This document shows, one piece after another, positions 12,027 through 20,326 of a DNA stretch of 64,000 nt. A program made the translations under genes and the position numbers. Every line of letters starts with the position of its first letter. The stretch's first letter is position 1. The notes below the pieces were generated by a model. It was not told where the DNA came from, searched no databases, and saw only the letters and a list, made by a program, of their open reading frames with translations. Location of the stretch: NCBI RefSeq assembly GCF_016862755.1, contig NZ_BONO01000006.1, forward strand, positions 96,231 to 160,230. The letters are read 5' to 3'. The DNA is from Cellulomonas pakistanensis (GTDB taxonomy: Bacteria; Actinomycetota; Actinomycetes; Actinomycetales; Cellulomonadaceae).

Positions 12027-14003
12027 TCACCAGATGCGCACGCGCTCCTCGGGCGCGAGGTACAGCCCGTCGCCCTCCTGCACGCCGAACGCCGTGTAGA
12101 ACTCGTCGACGTTCCGCACGACCGCGTTGCAGCGGACCTCGTCGGGCGAGTGCGGGTCGACCGCGAGCCGCCGGATGACCTCCTCGTCGCGGCCCTTCGC
12201 GCGCCAGACCTGCGCCCAGCCGAGCAGCACCCGCTGCACGCCGGTCAGGCCGTCGACCTCGGGGGCCTCGTCGAGCGAGGTGCCGAGGGCGATCCGGTAG
12301 GCCTTGAGGGCGATCGACAGGCCGCCCAGGTCGCCGATGTTCTCGCCGATCGTGAGTGCGCCGTTGACGTGGTGCGAGCCGTTCAGCTGCGCGGGGGAGA
12401 ACGCGTTGTACTGCTCGATGAGCGCGGACGTGCGCTTCTCGAACTCCGCCCGGTCGGACTCGGTCCACCAGTCCTCGAGCCGGCCCTGGCCGTCGTACTT
12501 CGAGCCCTGGTCGTCGAACCCGTGTCCGATCTCGTGCCCGATGACCGCGCCGATGCCGCCGTAGTTGACGGCGTCGTCCGCGTCGGCGTCGAAGAACGGC
12601 GGCTGCAGGATCGCGGCGGGGAACACGATCTCGTTCATGCCGGGGTTGTAGTAGGCGTTGACCGTCTGGGGCGTCATGAACCACTCGTCGCGGTCGATCG
12701 GCTTCCCGATCTTGTTCAGCTCGTGGTCCTGCTCGAAGGCGGACGCGCGGCGGACGTTGCCGACCAGGTCGTCGGCACGCACCTCGAGACCGGAGTAGTC
12801 GCGCCACTTCACCGGGTAGCCGATCTTCGGGGTGAACGCGTCGAGCTTCGCGAGCGCCTTCGCCTTGGTGTCCTCGCCCATCCAGTCGAGCGCGAGGATC
12901 GACTCGCGGTACGCCTCGACCAGGTGGCCGACGAGCACCTCCATCCGCTCCTTGTGCGCCGGCGGGAAGTGCCGGGCGACGTACACCTCGCCGACGGCCT
13001 CGCCGAGCACGCCCTGGACGAGCGAGACGCCGCGCTTCCAGCGGTCGCGGAGCTCCTGGGCACCCGTCAGCGTGCGGCCGTGGAAGTCGAAGTTGGCCTC
13101 GACCAGCTCGGAGGACAGGTACGGCGCCCGGGCGCTGATCGCGTGGTACGCCAGCCAGGCCTGCCAGTCCTCGACCGGCTCGGTGGCCCACAGCTCGGCG
13201 AAGGCGGTGGCGAACGACGGCTCCCGGACGACCAGCTCGTCGAGCGAGCCCTGCGGGGCGCCCAGCGCGCGGGACCACGCCTCCCAGTCGAAGCCGGGGG
13301 CCGTGGTCGCGAGCGCCGACAGCGTCGTCGGGTTGTAGGTGAGGTCGGCGTCGCGGTCCTTCACGACGTCCCAGTGGCCCGCGGCGATCTTCGTCTCCAG
13401 GGCCACGACCCGGCCAGCGGCGTCGTCCGCCGCCGCCTCGTCCGCCGCCCAGCCGCCGAGCCGCAGCATCCGCGCGACGTGCGGGCGGTAGGCGGCGAGC
13501 ACGGACGCGTACTGCTCGTCGCGGTAGTACGACTCGTCGGGCAGGCCGAGGCCCGACTGGTACAGGTAGACGACGTAGCGCTCCGGGTCCTTCGCGTCGT
13601 TGTCGACCCAGAACCCGGTGCCCCCGGCTGCGCCCGAGCGCTGCAGCGCGCCGAGGACGTCGGTGAGGTCCTGCCGGGTCGCGGCCGCGGCGATCGCCGA
13701 CAGGTCGGGGCGCAGCGGCTCGGTGCCGGCGGCCTCGACGGCGTCGACGTCCATGAACGACGCGTACAGCGCGCCGATCTGCGCCTGCACGCCGGTCGCG
13801 TCCTCGGCCTCGCCGGCCTCCACGATGATGTCGCGGACCTGCTCCTCGGCCTGGTCGTGCAGCGCGCGGAACGAGCCGTCCATCGCCCGGTCCGCGGGGA
13901 TCACGTGCTCGGCGGCCCACCGGCCGTTGACGTGCGCGTACAGGTCGTCCTGGGGGCGGACGGCCGGGTCGAGGGCGGAGGTGTCGATGCCGCTGCGGGT
14001 CAT
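12027..14003 (-). CDS. pepO: M13 family zinc metallopeptidase (neprilysin/PepO-like)
   Basis: Endopeptidase acting on oligopeptides. 658 residues, typical for bacterial M13 members and without an obvious signal peptide, so probably cytosolic. Zinc motif VIGHEIGHGFDDQG gives His490, Glu491 and His494. The third ligand is Glu554 in GENIGDLGG (ENIGD), with the catalytic-site Asp558. The C-terminus ends ...EERVRIW, the conserved terminal Trp of the family. ATG 14003 is followed by TRSGIDTSALDPAVRPQDDLY.., the usual 'DD(L/F)Y..VNG.W' opening. It sits between the two members of the Rv2466c/rpiB pair, apparently inserted relative to M. tuberculosis. Confidence 0.94.
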   Translation of the reverse strand: MTRSGIDTSALDPAVRPQDDLYAHVNGRWAAEHVIPADRAMDGSFRALHDQAEEQVRDIIVEAGEAEDATGVQAQIGALYASFMDVDAVEAAGTEPLRPDLSAIAAAATRQDLTDVLGALQRSGAAGGTGFWVDNDAKDPERYVVYLYQSGLGLPDESYYRDEQYASVLAAYRPHVARMLRLGGWAADEAAADDAAGRVVALETKIAAGHWDVVKDRDADLTYNPTTLSALATTAPGFDWEAWSRALGAPQGSLDELVVREPSFATAFAELWATEPVEDWQAWLAYHAISARAPYLSSELVEANFDFHGRTLTGAQELRDRWKRGVSLVQGVLGEAVGEVYVARHFPPAHKERMEVLVGHLVEAYRESILALDWMGEDTKAKALAKLDAFTPKIGYPVKWRDYSGLEVRADDLVGNVRRASAFEQDHELNKIGKPIDRDEWFMTPQTVNAYYNPGMNEIVFPAAILQPPFFDADADDAVNYGGIGAVIGHEIGHGFDDQGSKYDGQGRLEDWWTESDRAEFEKRTSALIEQYNAFSPAQLNGSHHVNGALTIGENIGDLGGLSIALKAYRIALGTSLDEAPEVDGLTGVQRVLLGWAQVWRAKGRDEEVIRRLAVDPHSPDEVRCNAVVRNVDEFYTAFGVQEGDGLYLAPEERVRIW

Positions 14004-14145
14004 GGTCGAGGGGGGTCCCTTCCGGTCGGGCCGGCGCGCGGCCGCGCACCGGGAGCCAGCCTAGGTCGCGGGGCCGACGCGGCGCTGCCCCGGGGCGGGG
14101 TCGCGCGGTCTGCGGACAGGCGGGTCGCGCCGACCCGGCGTGGGG

Positions 14146-14151
14146 CAAGAT
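14146..14151 (+). promoter_or_regulatory. Leaderless-type -10 box of rpiB
   Basis: CAAGAT begins 12 nt before the ATG at 14158; no ribosome binding site intervenes. Confidence 0.45.
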
Positions 14152-14157
14152 GGGCCC

Positions 14158-14610
14158 ATGCGTATCCATGTCGCCGCTGACCACGCCGGGTTCGAGCTGA
14201 AGGTCGCGCTGGTCGAGCACCTGCGCGCCGCCGGGCACGACGTCGTCGACCACGGGGCCGCCGAGTACGACCCGCAGGACGACTACCCGGCCGTGTGCTT
14301 CGCGGCGGGCGAGGCCGTCGTCGCCGACCCGGGCAGCCTCGGCGTCGTCATCGGCGGGTCCGGCAACGGCGAGCAGATCGCCGCGAACAAGGTGACCGGC
14401 GTCCGCGCCGCGCTGGCCTGGAACCGCGACACCGCGACGCTGGGCCGGCAGCACAACGACGCGAACGTCGTGGCGATCGGCGCGCGCCAGCACTCCGTGG
14501 ACGAGGCGATCGAGCTCGTGGACGCGTTCGTGGACGAGCCGTTCAGCCAGGACCCGCGCCACCAGCGGCGGATCGACCAGCTGGCGGCGTACGAGGCCGC
14601 GCGCGCCTGA
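14158..14610 (+). CDS. rpiB: Ribose-5-phosphate isomerase B
   Basis: Interconverts ribose 5-phosphate and ribulose 5-phosphate in the pentose phosphate pathway. 150 residues. N-terminal MRIHVAADHAGFELK is the RpiB phosphate/ring-opening region, and GGSGNGEQIAANK is the glycine-rich loop. As in the mycobacterial enzyme, Glu takes the catalytic-base place (NGEQ) where E. coli RpiB has Cys. WNRDTA and RQHNDANV complete the active site. An in-frame GTG farther upstream (14140) would add six residues not seen in the family, so ATG 14158 is used. The neighbour of rpiB in M. tuberculosis is Rv2466c, which is present nearby here. Confidence 0.95.
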   Translation: MRIHVAADHAGFELKVALVEHLRAAGHDVVDHGAAEYDPQDDYPAVCFAAGEAVVADPGSLGVVIGGSGNGEQIAANKVTGVRAALAWNRDTATLGRQHNDANVVAIGARQHSVDEAIELVDAFVDEPFSQDPRHQRRIDQLAAYEAARA

Positions 14611-14640
14611 CCTCCGGCGGCGGCCACCGCGCCGCGCCGT

Positions 14641-14700
14641 CGCGAGGGCACCTCCCGGCTGCTCCCGCGAGCCGGGACGCGGTCGAGAGGTGCGCTCGCG
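14641..14700. terminator. Two-tier inverted repeat between rpiB and the Eis-like gene
   Basis: Outer arms 14641-14654 and 14687-14700 match at 13 of 14 (core gcgagggcacctc). Inner arms cccggct (14654-14660) and agccggg (14670-14676) match perfectly. It lies 30 bp past the rpiB stop and 10 bp from the stop of the convergent gene, fitting a bidirectional terminator. Confidence 0.55.
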
Positions 14701-14709
14701 GTGCGTCCC

Positions 14710-15999
14710 TCAGAACACCCAGGGGCACACCGGCGCGACCGGCCAGCCGAACGCGGTCGCCGCGCGGTGCAGCGCGTCCGGCCGCGCCGCGGTGACCTGC
14801 CCGACGGCGGCGAGCGCCGCCAGGCTCCGCCCGCCGAGGTACGCGGCGCCCAGCTCGCGGACGTCGAGCGCCAGGTCCGGCTCGGCCCCGGCGGCCGGCT
14901 CGACCCGCGCGCCGTAGGTGCCGTCCGCGCCGGCCTCGCCGGTGACCAGCCGCCAGGCGCCGTCGTTCCCGGGGAGCAGCGCGTCGCGGACGCCGAGCAC
15001 GACGTCCAGCGGCGCGGCGTACCGGCGGCCCGCCAGCGCGGCAGGCACGTCGAGCAGCCGCACCCACAGGTTGTCGGTCAGCTTCGGCACCGGGCGCCGG
15101 GTGTCGACGAGCAGGGCCAGCAGCGGGTCGTCGACCGGCAGCATCCCGGTGGTGACGGTCGACGTCAGGTCGAGGTCGAGCAGCACGGACCAGAGCCGGT
15201 GCGCGGCGGCCGCGTCCGCGGCGGCGGCGAGCCGCACCTGCACCGGGTACTCGGCTCCGCCGTCCGCCCAGGTCTGGGTGCGCCGGACGATCGCGAACGC
15301 CCGGGCGTCGCCGCCGGCGTCCCGCACCGTGACGATCCGGGCCGGCTCGCCGCCGTTGCGCCAGGCCGGCGGGTCGGCGACCGCGATGCGCCGCAGCGCG
15401 TCCGAGCCGCGCCGGATCCAGCCCGGCCGGCCTTCGCCGGCGGCGGAGTACACGTCGTCGACGAGGCCCTCGTGCGCGGCCGGGTCGAGCGTCGCGAACC
15501 GCACGGTCAGGTCCGCCGACCCCGGCACGTCCCGGAGCGCGGCGCCGCGGGGGAGCGTCATCCGGACGTGGTCCGCGGCGGAGCCGTAGCCGAACCGGCC
15601 GTAGATGCCGGGCTCGGCGGCGAACAGCGCGGACACCGGCTCGCCGCGGCCGAGCGACCGGTCGAGGTGCGCCCGGATCATCCGGTGCAGCAGCCCGCGC
15701 CGCCGGTGGTCGGGCCGCACGCCGACCCAGGTGAGGCCCGCGCACGGCACCTCGCCGCCCGGCGTCGGCAGCGTGAAGGCGTAGGAGCCGTGCACGGCGA
15801 CGATCTCGCCCGGCCCGTCGCCGGCGTCGGTCTCGACGGCGACCGCCCGGTCGAGCGGCACCGCGAACGGGACGTCGGCGTCGAGCGCCGCGTCGCGCGC
15901 CGGCTCGGCGAACGCCATCGCGTCGACGGCGCGGAACTCCTCCACGCGGTCGGCGGTGAGCTCCAGCAGGCGGTACCCGGCAGCGGTCGTGGTGGTCAT
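14710..15999 (-). CDS. Eis-family GNAT N-acetyltransferase
   Basis: 429 residues, the length of the Eis family (two GNAT folds plus an SCP2-like C-terminal domain). GNAT acetyl-CoA loop VGVRPDHRRRGLLHRMI is near residue 95. The segment EPGIYGRFGYGSA holds the conserved Tyr that acts as general acid in M. tuberculosis Eis, and the protein ends in PVCPWVF with the terminal Phe whose carboxylate is used as base there. Eis enzymes acetylate amines, including aminoglycosides; the natural substrate here cannot be inferred. ATG 15999 is chosen over an in-frame ATG three codons earlier (16008); either is possible. It is convergent with rpiB and divergent from the SpoIIE-type gene. Confidence 0.88.
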   Translation of the reverse strand: MTTTTAAGYRLLELTADRVEEFRAVDAMAFAEPARDAALDADVPFAVPLDRAVAVETDAGDGPGEIVAVHGSYAFTLPTPGGEVPCAGLTWVGVRPDHRRRGLLHRMIRAHLDRSLGRGEPVSALFAAEPGIYGRFGYGSAADHVRMTLPRGAALRDVPGSADLTVRFATLDPAAHEGLVDDVYSAAGEGRPGWIRRGSDALRRIAVADPPAWRNGGEPARIVTVRDAGGDARAFAIVRRTQTWADGGAEYPVQVRLAAAADAAAAHRLWSVLLDLDLTSTVTTGMLPVDDPLLALLVDTRRPVPKLTDNLWVRLLDVPAALAGRRYAAPLDVVLGVRDALLPGNDGAWRLVTGEAGADGTYGARVEPAAGAEPDLALDVRELGAAYLGGRSLAALAAVGQVTAARPDALHRAATAFGWPVAPVCPWVF

Positions 16000-16094
16000 G
16001 GGCGCCATCCTGGCGGGCCGGCTCGTGCCCGGTCACCCGAATTCAGCCGCGACCCTGACGTGGCGGCACCTGTCGGCCCCCTCGGCGGGCTGGG

Positions 16095-16100
16095 TACCCT
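16095..16100 (+). promoter_or_regulatory. Leaderless-type -10 box of the SpoIIE-type phosphatase gene
   Basis: TACCCT begins 12 nt before GTG 16107 with no ribosome binding site between. Confidence 0.5.
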
Positions 16101-16106
16101 CGCGGC

Positions 16107-17243
16107 GTGACACCCCCGGGCAGGCCGCCGCGGCCGCCGCAGCCGCCGCGACCGCCCGCCGTGCGCCGGCGCCGCGCCGCGAGCGTGCTCGACCGGGTGC
16201 GCGCGTGCCTGCGCCGCTACGGGCTCGGGTCGCAGCAGGCGCTGACCACGGTGCTCGTGGCGCTGACGCTGCTGGCGTCGGCCGGCATCGTGTGGGCGCG
16301 GCCCTGGGTGCCGCCGTCGACGTTCATCCTCATCGAGCTGCTCGGCGCGTTCCTGCTGCGGATGCGCGGGATGGTCGTGCTGTGCGCGGCGATCGCGGTG
16401 CAGTTCGTCGCGATCCCGCTCGCCGGGCTGGGGGAGTTCACGCCCGGCACGTTCTTGCTGCAGGGGATCGCCATCGCCGCGCTGCTGTCGTTCGCGGCGC
16501 ACCGGGAGCGGCTGGGGCTGCAGGGCGCGCCCGGCGAGCTGATGATCGTCGACCTGCGGGACCGGCTCGCCGCGCACGGGGTGGTGCCGCCGCTGCCCGA
16601 CGGCTGGCGGGTGGAGACGGCCCTGCGCTCGGCGCACCGCGAGGCGTTCTCCGGCGACTTCGTGGTGACCGCGACCCGGTCCGCGGGGTCGGTGCTGGAG
16701 ATCGCGCTGGTGGACGTGTCGGGCAAGGGGCAGGACGCCGGGGTGCGGTCGCTGCAGCTGTCGGGCGCGCTCGCCGGGCTGATCGGGCAGCTGCCCGCCC
16801 CGGACTTCCTGCCGGCGGCGAACGCGTACCTGCTCGCCCAGGACTGGGAGGAGGGGTTCGCGACCGCCGTGCACGTCAGCCTGATCCTCGCGACCGGCGA
16901 GTACACGGTCGCGTCCGCCGGGCACCTGCCGCCGGTGCAGCTGCACGCCGGGTCGGGGCTGGTCGGGCTGGTGCCGGCCGGCGGCGGGCCCGCGCTGGGC
17001 GTCCTCGCCGGCGCCGCCTTCCCGCCGGTGACCGGGCGGCTCGACCGCGGCGACACCCTGCTGCTGTACACCGACGGCCTGGTCGAGACGCCCGGCGGCG
17101 ACCTGGACCTCGGGATCGACCGGCTGCGCGGCGTCGTCGAGGGCGTGCTGTCGACCGGGCGCGGCGACGCCGACGACGTCATCGCCCGGGTCGGCGCCGG
17201 CGAGGGCGACGACCGGGCCCTCGTGCTGCTGCGGAGGGGCTGA
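16107..17243 (+). CDS. Membrane-bound PP2C/SpoIIE-type serine/threonine phosphatase
   Basis: 378 residues. A Pro/Arg-rich cytosolic N-terminus is followed by about three to four membrane segments (residues 45-130, e.g. ALTTVLVALTLLASAGIVWA). A C-terminal SpoIIE-type PP2C domain (about 165-378) follows. Metal-binding acidic motifs are visible: FSGDFVV, LVDVSGKGQDAG, TDGLVETPGGDLDLG and the final GDDRALVLL. Such proteins usually dephosphorylate anti-anti-sigma factors or signal through a partner switch. No anti-sigma or STAS gene is next door, so the target is unknown. The gene is followed after 2 bp by the alkyltransferase-like gene, suggesting an operon. Confidence 0.9.
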   Translation: MTPPGRPPRPPQPPRPPAVRRRRAASVLDRVRACLRRYGLGSQQALTTVLVALTLLASAGIVWARPWVPPSTFILIELLGAFLLRMRGMVVLCAAIAVQFVAIPLAGLGEFTPGTFLLQGIAIAALLSFAAHRERLGLQGAPGELMIVDLRDRLAAHGVVPPLPDGWRVETALRSAHREAFSGDFVVTATRSAGSVLEIALVDVSGKGQDAGVRSLQLSGALAGLIGQLPAPDFLPAANAYLLAQDWEEGFATAVHVSLILATGEYTVASAGHLPPVQLHAGSGLVGLVPAGGGPALGVLAGAAFPPVTGRLDRGDTLLLYTDGLVETPGGDLDLGIDRLRGVVEGVLSTGRGDADDVIARVGAGEGDDRALVLLRRG

Positions 17244-17245
17244 GG

Positions 17246-17575
17246 GTGGACGAGGCGTACCTGGAGGCGGTGCTCGACGTCGTCGACGCGATCCCCTCCG
17301 GCCGGGCGATGACCTACGGGACCATCGCCGAGGTCGTGGCCGACCGGCTCGTCGCCGAGGGCCTGCCCGCGCGCGGCGGGCCGCGGCAGGTCGGGCAGGT
17401 CATGTCCCGCGGCGGCTCCGGGGTGCCGTGGTGGCGGGTGGTGAACGCGTCCGGCGCGCCGCCCGCGCACCACGCCCGGACCGCGCTGGAGCACCTGCGC
17501 GCCGAGGGCACGCCGCTGTCGGCGGACGGGACCCGGGTGGCGCTGCGCCGGGCGATCTGGTTCCCGGACGACTGA
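17246..17575 (+). CDS. Alkyltransferase-like protein (ATL; MGMT family without the acceptor Cys)
   Basis: 109 residues corresponding to the DNA-binding domain of O6-alkylguanine-DNA alkyltransferase. The helix-turn-helix pattern IPSGRAMTYGTIAEVV and the RQVGQVMSRG arginine-finger region are present. The active-site PCHR motif reads PWWR (GVPWWRVVNASG), so the alkyl-accepting Cys is Trp and the following His is also Trp. ATL proteins bind O6-alkylguanine and hand it to nucleotide excision repair. The more common ATL motif is PWHR, so PWWR is a further change. The start is GTG 17246, just after the stop of the SpoIIE-type gene. Confidence 0.87.
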   Translation: MDEAYLEAVLDVVDAIPSGRAMTYGTIAEVVADRLVAEGLPARGGPRQVGQVMSRGGSGVPWWRVVNASGAPPAHHARTALEHLRAEGTPLSADGTRVALRRAIWFPDD

Positions 17576-17615
17576 CCCGGTCGCCAGCCCGGTGGTCCGA
17601 GCCGGAGGAGGAGCC

Positions 17616-17927
17616 GTGCGGCGAGACCTGCCGCGGGACGCGCTCGCGCGTCACCACGACGCGGTGCTGCGGGTGCTGGCCGACCACGGCGTGGTGGCGG
17701 CCGGGGTCTTCGGCTCGGTGGCCCGGGGCGAGGACGGCGCCGAGTCGGATCTCGACCTGATCGTGCACTTCGGGCCCGACGCCCGGCGCGACCTCGCGGC
17801 GCTCACCGCCGCGCCGGAGTCGCCGACCGGCGTGCGGGTCGACGTGGTCGACGACGAGATGGTGCTCGAGCGGGCGGGCCGGACCGGCGTGGGCGGTCGG
17901 ATCCGCGCCGAGACCGTCCCGCTGTGA
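17616..17927 (+). CDS. MNT-type nucleotidyltransferase (MntA-like)
   Basis: 103 residues. The minimal nucleotidyltransferase motif GSVARGEDGAESDLDL gives GS(x)ARG at 33-38 and the metal-binding Asp45 and Asp47. Proteins of this kind usually act as the antitoxin MntA, which adenylylates a HEPN toxin (HepT) encoded alongside. The GTG start has a strong GGAGGAG site. No HEPN gene is found next to it. The short frame that overlaps its stop by 4 bp (17924-18142) has no HEPN features. It may be an orphan, or the remnant of a toxin-antitoxin pair. Confidence 0.82.
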   Translation: MRRDLPRDALARHHDAVLRVLADHGVVAAGVFGSVARGEDGAESDLDLIVHFGPDARRDLAALTAAPESPTGVRVDVVDDEMVLERAGRTGVGGRIRAETVPL

Positions 17928-18142
17928 CGCCCGAAAGGCGGAATGCGTCGTCGCGCTGGCGGAGGAGCTCGACGCGGCCTTCGCGATCGCCGCGGAGGCG
18001 GGACCGCAAGGTGGTGGCGCACCGGCCGATGGACGCGGAGTTCGCGGAGCGGCTGATCGACACGATCATCCTGCCGCTGGCGACGGGCCGCCCGGCGGAC
18101 GCCGCCGCGGGGGAGCAGGCGCTCCTCGCCGACGCGCGCTGA
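17924..18142 (+). pseudogene. Short unknown frame after MNT, possibly a decayed gene
   Basis: A 72-codon frame overlapping the MNT stop by GTGA. The first 25 residues are Arg/Ser-rich and look like a wrong frame. From about residue 28 it reads like real protein (VVAHRPMDAEFAERLIDTII). Meanwhile another frame over 17940-18000 reads protein-like sequence (VVALAEELDAAFAIAAEAG). Joining them needs a single frameshift near 18000, which suggests a decayed gene. An alternative is a small intact gene from ATG 18029. I do not recognise the family. Confidence 0.3.
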
Positions 18143-19732
18143 TCACCCGTCGTCGCGGACCAGGAACGGGTCCAGCACGCCCGGCGCGGCCGCGACCGCG
18201 AACCGCAGCGCCTCGTCGGCCTCGACGTCCGGGGCGTCGTACCGGCCCCAGCCGGCCGCGGTCATGGCGGCGACGGTCCGCAGCCCGAGCCGGCGCTGCA
18301 GCACCGACTCGCGCAGCGCGATCGTGCTGACCGCGTCGCGGCGCAGCGCCGAGGTGGCCCGCGCCACCAGGCCCGAGCGCACCACGACGTAGTCGCCTAC
18401 CACCGCGTGGCCGAGCGCCCGGTGCGCGACGACCGCGGCGAGCAGCGCGACCGGCCACAGGGCGGCGCCGACCCACGGGGCCCAGGCGGGCAGCACGGCG
18501 GTGGCGGCGAGCCAGGCGAGCGCGCCTGTGACGATCGCCGCCGTCGCGGTCGCCCACCAGAGCCGGCGGCGCAGCGCCCCGGCCGGATGCCGGCGCAGGG
18601 GCGCCCCGATCGGGTCCGGGTCGGCCGCGAGCACGGCGCTCGCCACCGGCCACGCCACCGAGGCCGGGCCGCGGGGCAGCACCGCCGCGGGCTGCGAGGC
18701 GGACCAGATCGACAGGCCGGTGGTGATGACCGACGTGTCCGCCATCCCCATCCACCGCCACAGCACCGGCTCGGACACCGTGATGCCCCGGAGCCGCCGG
18801 TCGTCGCGGCTCACCTCCCGGGTGGTCAGCAGGCCCTGCCGGCTGCGCAGGTGGGTGCCGCCCTCGCCTGGCACGCGGGCGAGCTCGAGACCCCAGGACG
18901 CGGCGAGGTAGTTCGCACCCATGCCGACCGCGCCGACCGCGAGCACCAGCGCGAGGCCGACGAGGACCGTGCCCGCGCGGCCGAGCCGCTCCCAGGGCAA
19001 CAGGCCCTCGACCCACGCGACCGGGTCGAGCCCGAAGGTGTCGAGCAGCCAGTACGCGCCCCAGAGCAGGCCGGCGGCGGTGACGAACGACCAGATGCTC
19101 AGGAGGTTGTAGACGACCCACCACGGCCGGAACCGGGCGATCACGTGCTCCGCGTCCTGGCCGGCGTCCGCGCCGGCGCCCTGGTCAGCGGCCGCGAGGG
19201 CCGGCGCGCGGTCGAGCAGCACCGCCCGCAGCAGCTCGGCGTCGCGGCGGGCCACCGCGTCCAGCGCGAGCGCGGACTCGCCCGCCGCCAGCTGCTGCCC
19301 GGCCCCGACCAGCACGATCCGGAGCCCGGACAGCCGGTGCCGCAGCCGTGCCGTGGTGTCGACGCTCCGGATCCGGTCCCGCCGCACCGAGCGATAGCGG
19401 CGCACGAGCAGCCCCGACCGGCGCTCGACGTACTCGTCCGTCACGCGGTACCGGGTGACCGCCCAGCGGACGGCGTCGCGCGCCGCCCCGAGCACGCCCC
19501 AGGCGGCGATGAGGAGCAGCGGCCACAGCGTCGACCACGACGCCTCGACGCCGAACACGCCGACGGCGACCGCGGTCGGGGCGAGCGACAGCAGCGAGCG
19601 GGCGAGGTCGACCGCGATCATCCGCGGCGCGAGGCGGGACCACGGCGTCCCGTCGTCGGTCGCGGGTCGGTCGGCCTCGACGACGGCCGCGTCCGGGGCG
19701 ACGTCCCGGGGCGCGGCCGGGGACTCGCTCAC
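18143..19732 (-). CDS. PH-domain (bPH2/YdbT-type) membrane protein
   Basis: 529 residues with repeated units of paired membrane helices followed by a bacterial PH-like domain. Visible units include RYRVTDEYVERRSGLLVRRY and GDYVVVRSGLVARATSALRR, each followed by a segment reading like S.D(T/V)..R....LG... This is the YdbT/YdbS (bPH2) architecture; function is unknown, an envelope role is inferred. The GTG start overlaps the stop of the upstream single-PH partner by 4 bp, and such two-gene pairs are common in actinobacteria. The gene ends immediately beside the short frame on the other strand. Confidence 0.85.
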   Translation of the reverse strand: MSESPAAPRDVAPDAAVVEADRPATDDGTPWSRLAPRMIAVDLARSLLSLAPTAVAVGVFGVEASWSTLWPLLLIAAWGVLGAARDAVRWAVTRYRVTDEYVERRSGLLVRRYRSVRRDRIRSVDTTARLRHRLSGLRIVLVGAGQQLAAGESALALDAVARRDAELLRAVLLDRAPALAAADQGAGADAGQDAEHVIARFRPWWVVYNLLSIWSFVTAAGLLWGAYWLLDTFGLDPVAWVEGLLPWERLGRAGTVLVGLALVLAVGAVGMGANYLAASWGLELARVPGEGGTHLRSRQGLLTTREVSRDDRRLRGITVSEPVLWRWMGMADTSVITTGLSIWSASQPAAVLPRGPASVAWPVASAVLAADPDPIGAPLRRHPAGALRRRLWWATATAAIVTGALAWLAATAVLPAWAPWVGAALWPVALLAAVVAHRALGHAVVGDYVVVRSGLVARATSALRRDAVSTIALRESVLQRRLGLRTVAAMTAAGWGRYDAPDVEADEALRFAVAAAPGVLDPFLVRDDG

Positions 19733-20289
19733 GTCGCGTCCCCGGGCGTGCGCTCGGTGACGGCGGTCAGCCGCTCCGCGAGCTCCGCGGCGAGCTCGGC
19801 GTCGAGCCCACGGAGGCTGATCGCCCCGCTGGACGAGGCGGTGGTGACCCGGAGCGTGGCCAGACCGAGCAGCTGCTCCAGCGGGCCACGGACGGCGTCG
19901 ACCGTCTGGACCCGCGACAGCGGGGCGACCCGCCACTCGCGGACCAGCCAGCCGGACAGGCCGTAGACGGCGAGGTCGGTCGTCTCCCACCGGTGCACCG
20001 CGTAGCGGAGCCGGGGCTCGACCAGCACGCGCGCGGCCGTCCACAGGACGCCGAGGACCAGCGGGACCGCTAGCCACGGCCGAGCGGGCTCCCAGAGCCA
20101 CCACACCGCGCCGACGACCAGCGTGGGCGCGCCCGCGGCGGCCAGGCCGCGCAGCAGCCACCAGCGGCGGGCGCGAGGGTCGACCCGGTGGGTCGGCGGG
20201 CGCAGCCGGAGCGGCGGTCCGTCGGGCGGCGACTGGTCGTGCGGCTCGACGGGGCGGGGAGGAGACGGCGTTCGGGACGTCGGGTCCAT
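19729..20289 (-). CDS. PH-domain (bPH2/YdbS-type) membrane protein
   Basis: 186 residues: a Pro-rich N-terminus, two membrane helices (WWLLRGLAAAGAPTLVVGAVWW and a following one, about residues 45-90) and one PH-like domain (RYAVHRWETTDLAVYGLSGW, then LSRVQTVDAVRGPLEQLLGL). The small partner of the two-gene PH pair. ATG 20289 is preferred over an in-frame ATG five codons upstream. A -10-like CACAGT lies 5 nt before it, so a leaderless transcript is possible. Function unknown. Confidence 0.83.
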   Translation of the reverse strand: MDPTSRTPSPPRPVEPHDQSPPDGPPLRLRPPTHRVDPRARRWWLLRGLAAAGAPTLVVGAVWWLWEPARPWLAVPLVLGVLWTAARVLVEPRLRYAVHRWETTDLAVYGLSGWLVREWRVAPLSRVQTVDAVRGPLEQLLGLATLRVTTASSSGAISLRGLDAELAAELAERLTAVTERTPGDAT

Positions 20290-20326
20290 GCTCCACTGTG
20301 GCACACGGACCCGACGTCGCGGACGG

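Noticed and set aside
9976..14562. A 1528-codon open frame on the minus strand
   Set aside because: It is antisense or out of frame to the exported protein, the duplicated-domain membrane protein, pepO and rpiB. Its product is Arg/Pro/Gly-rich without motifs, as expected of a shadow frame in 75% G+C DNA.
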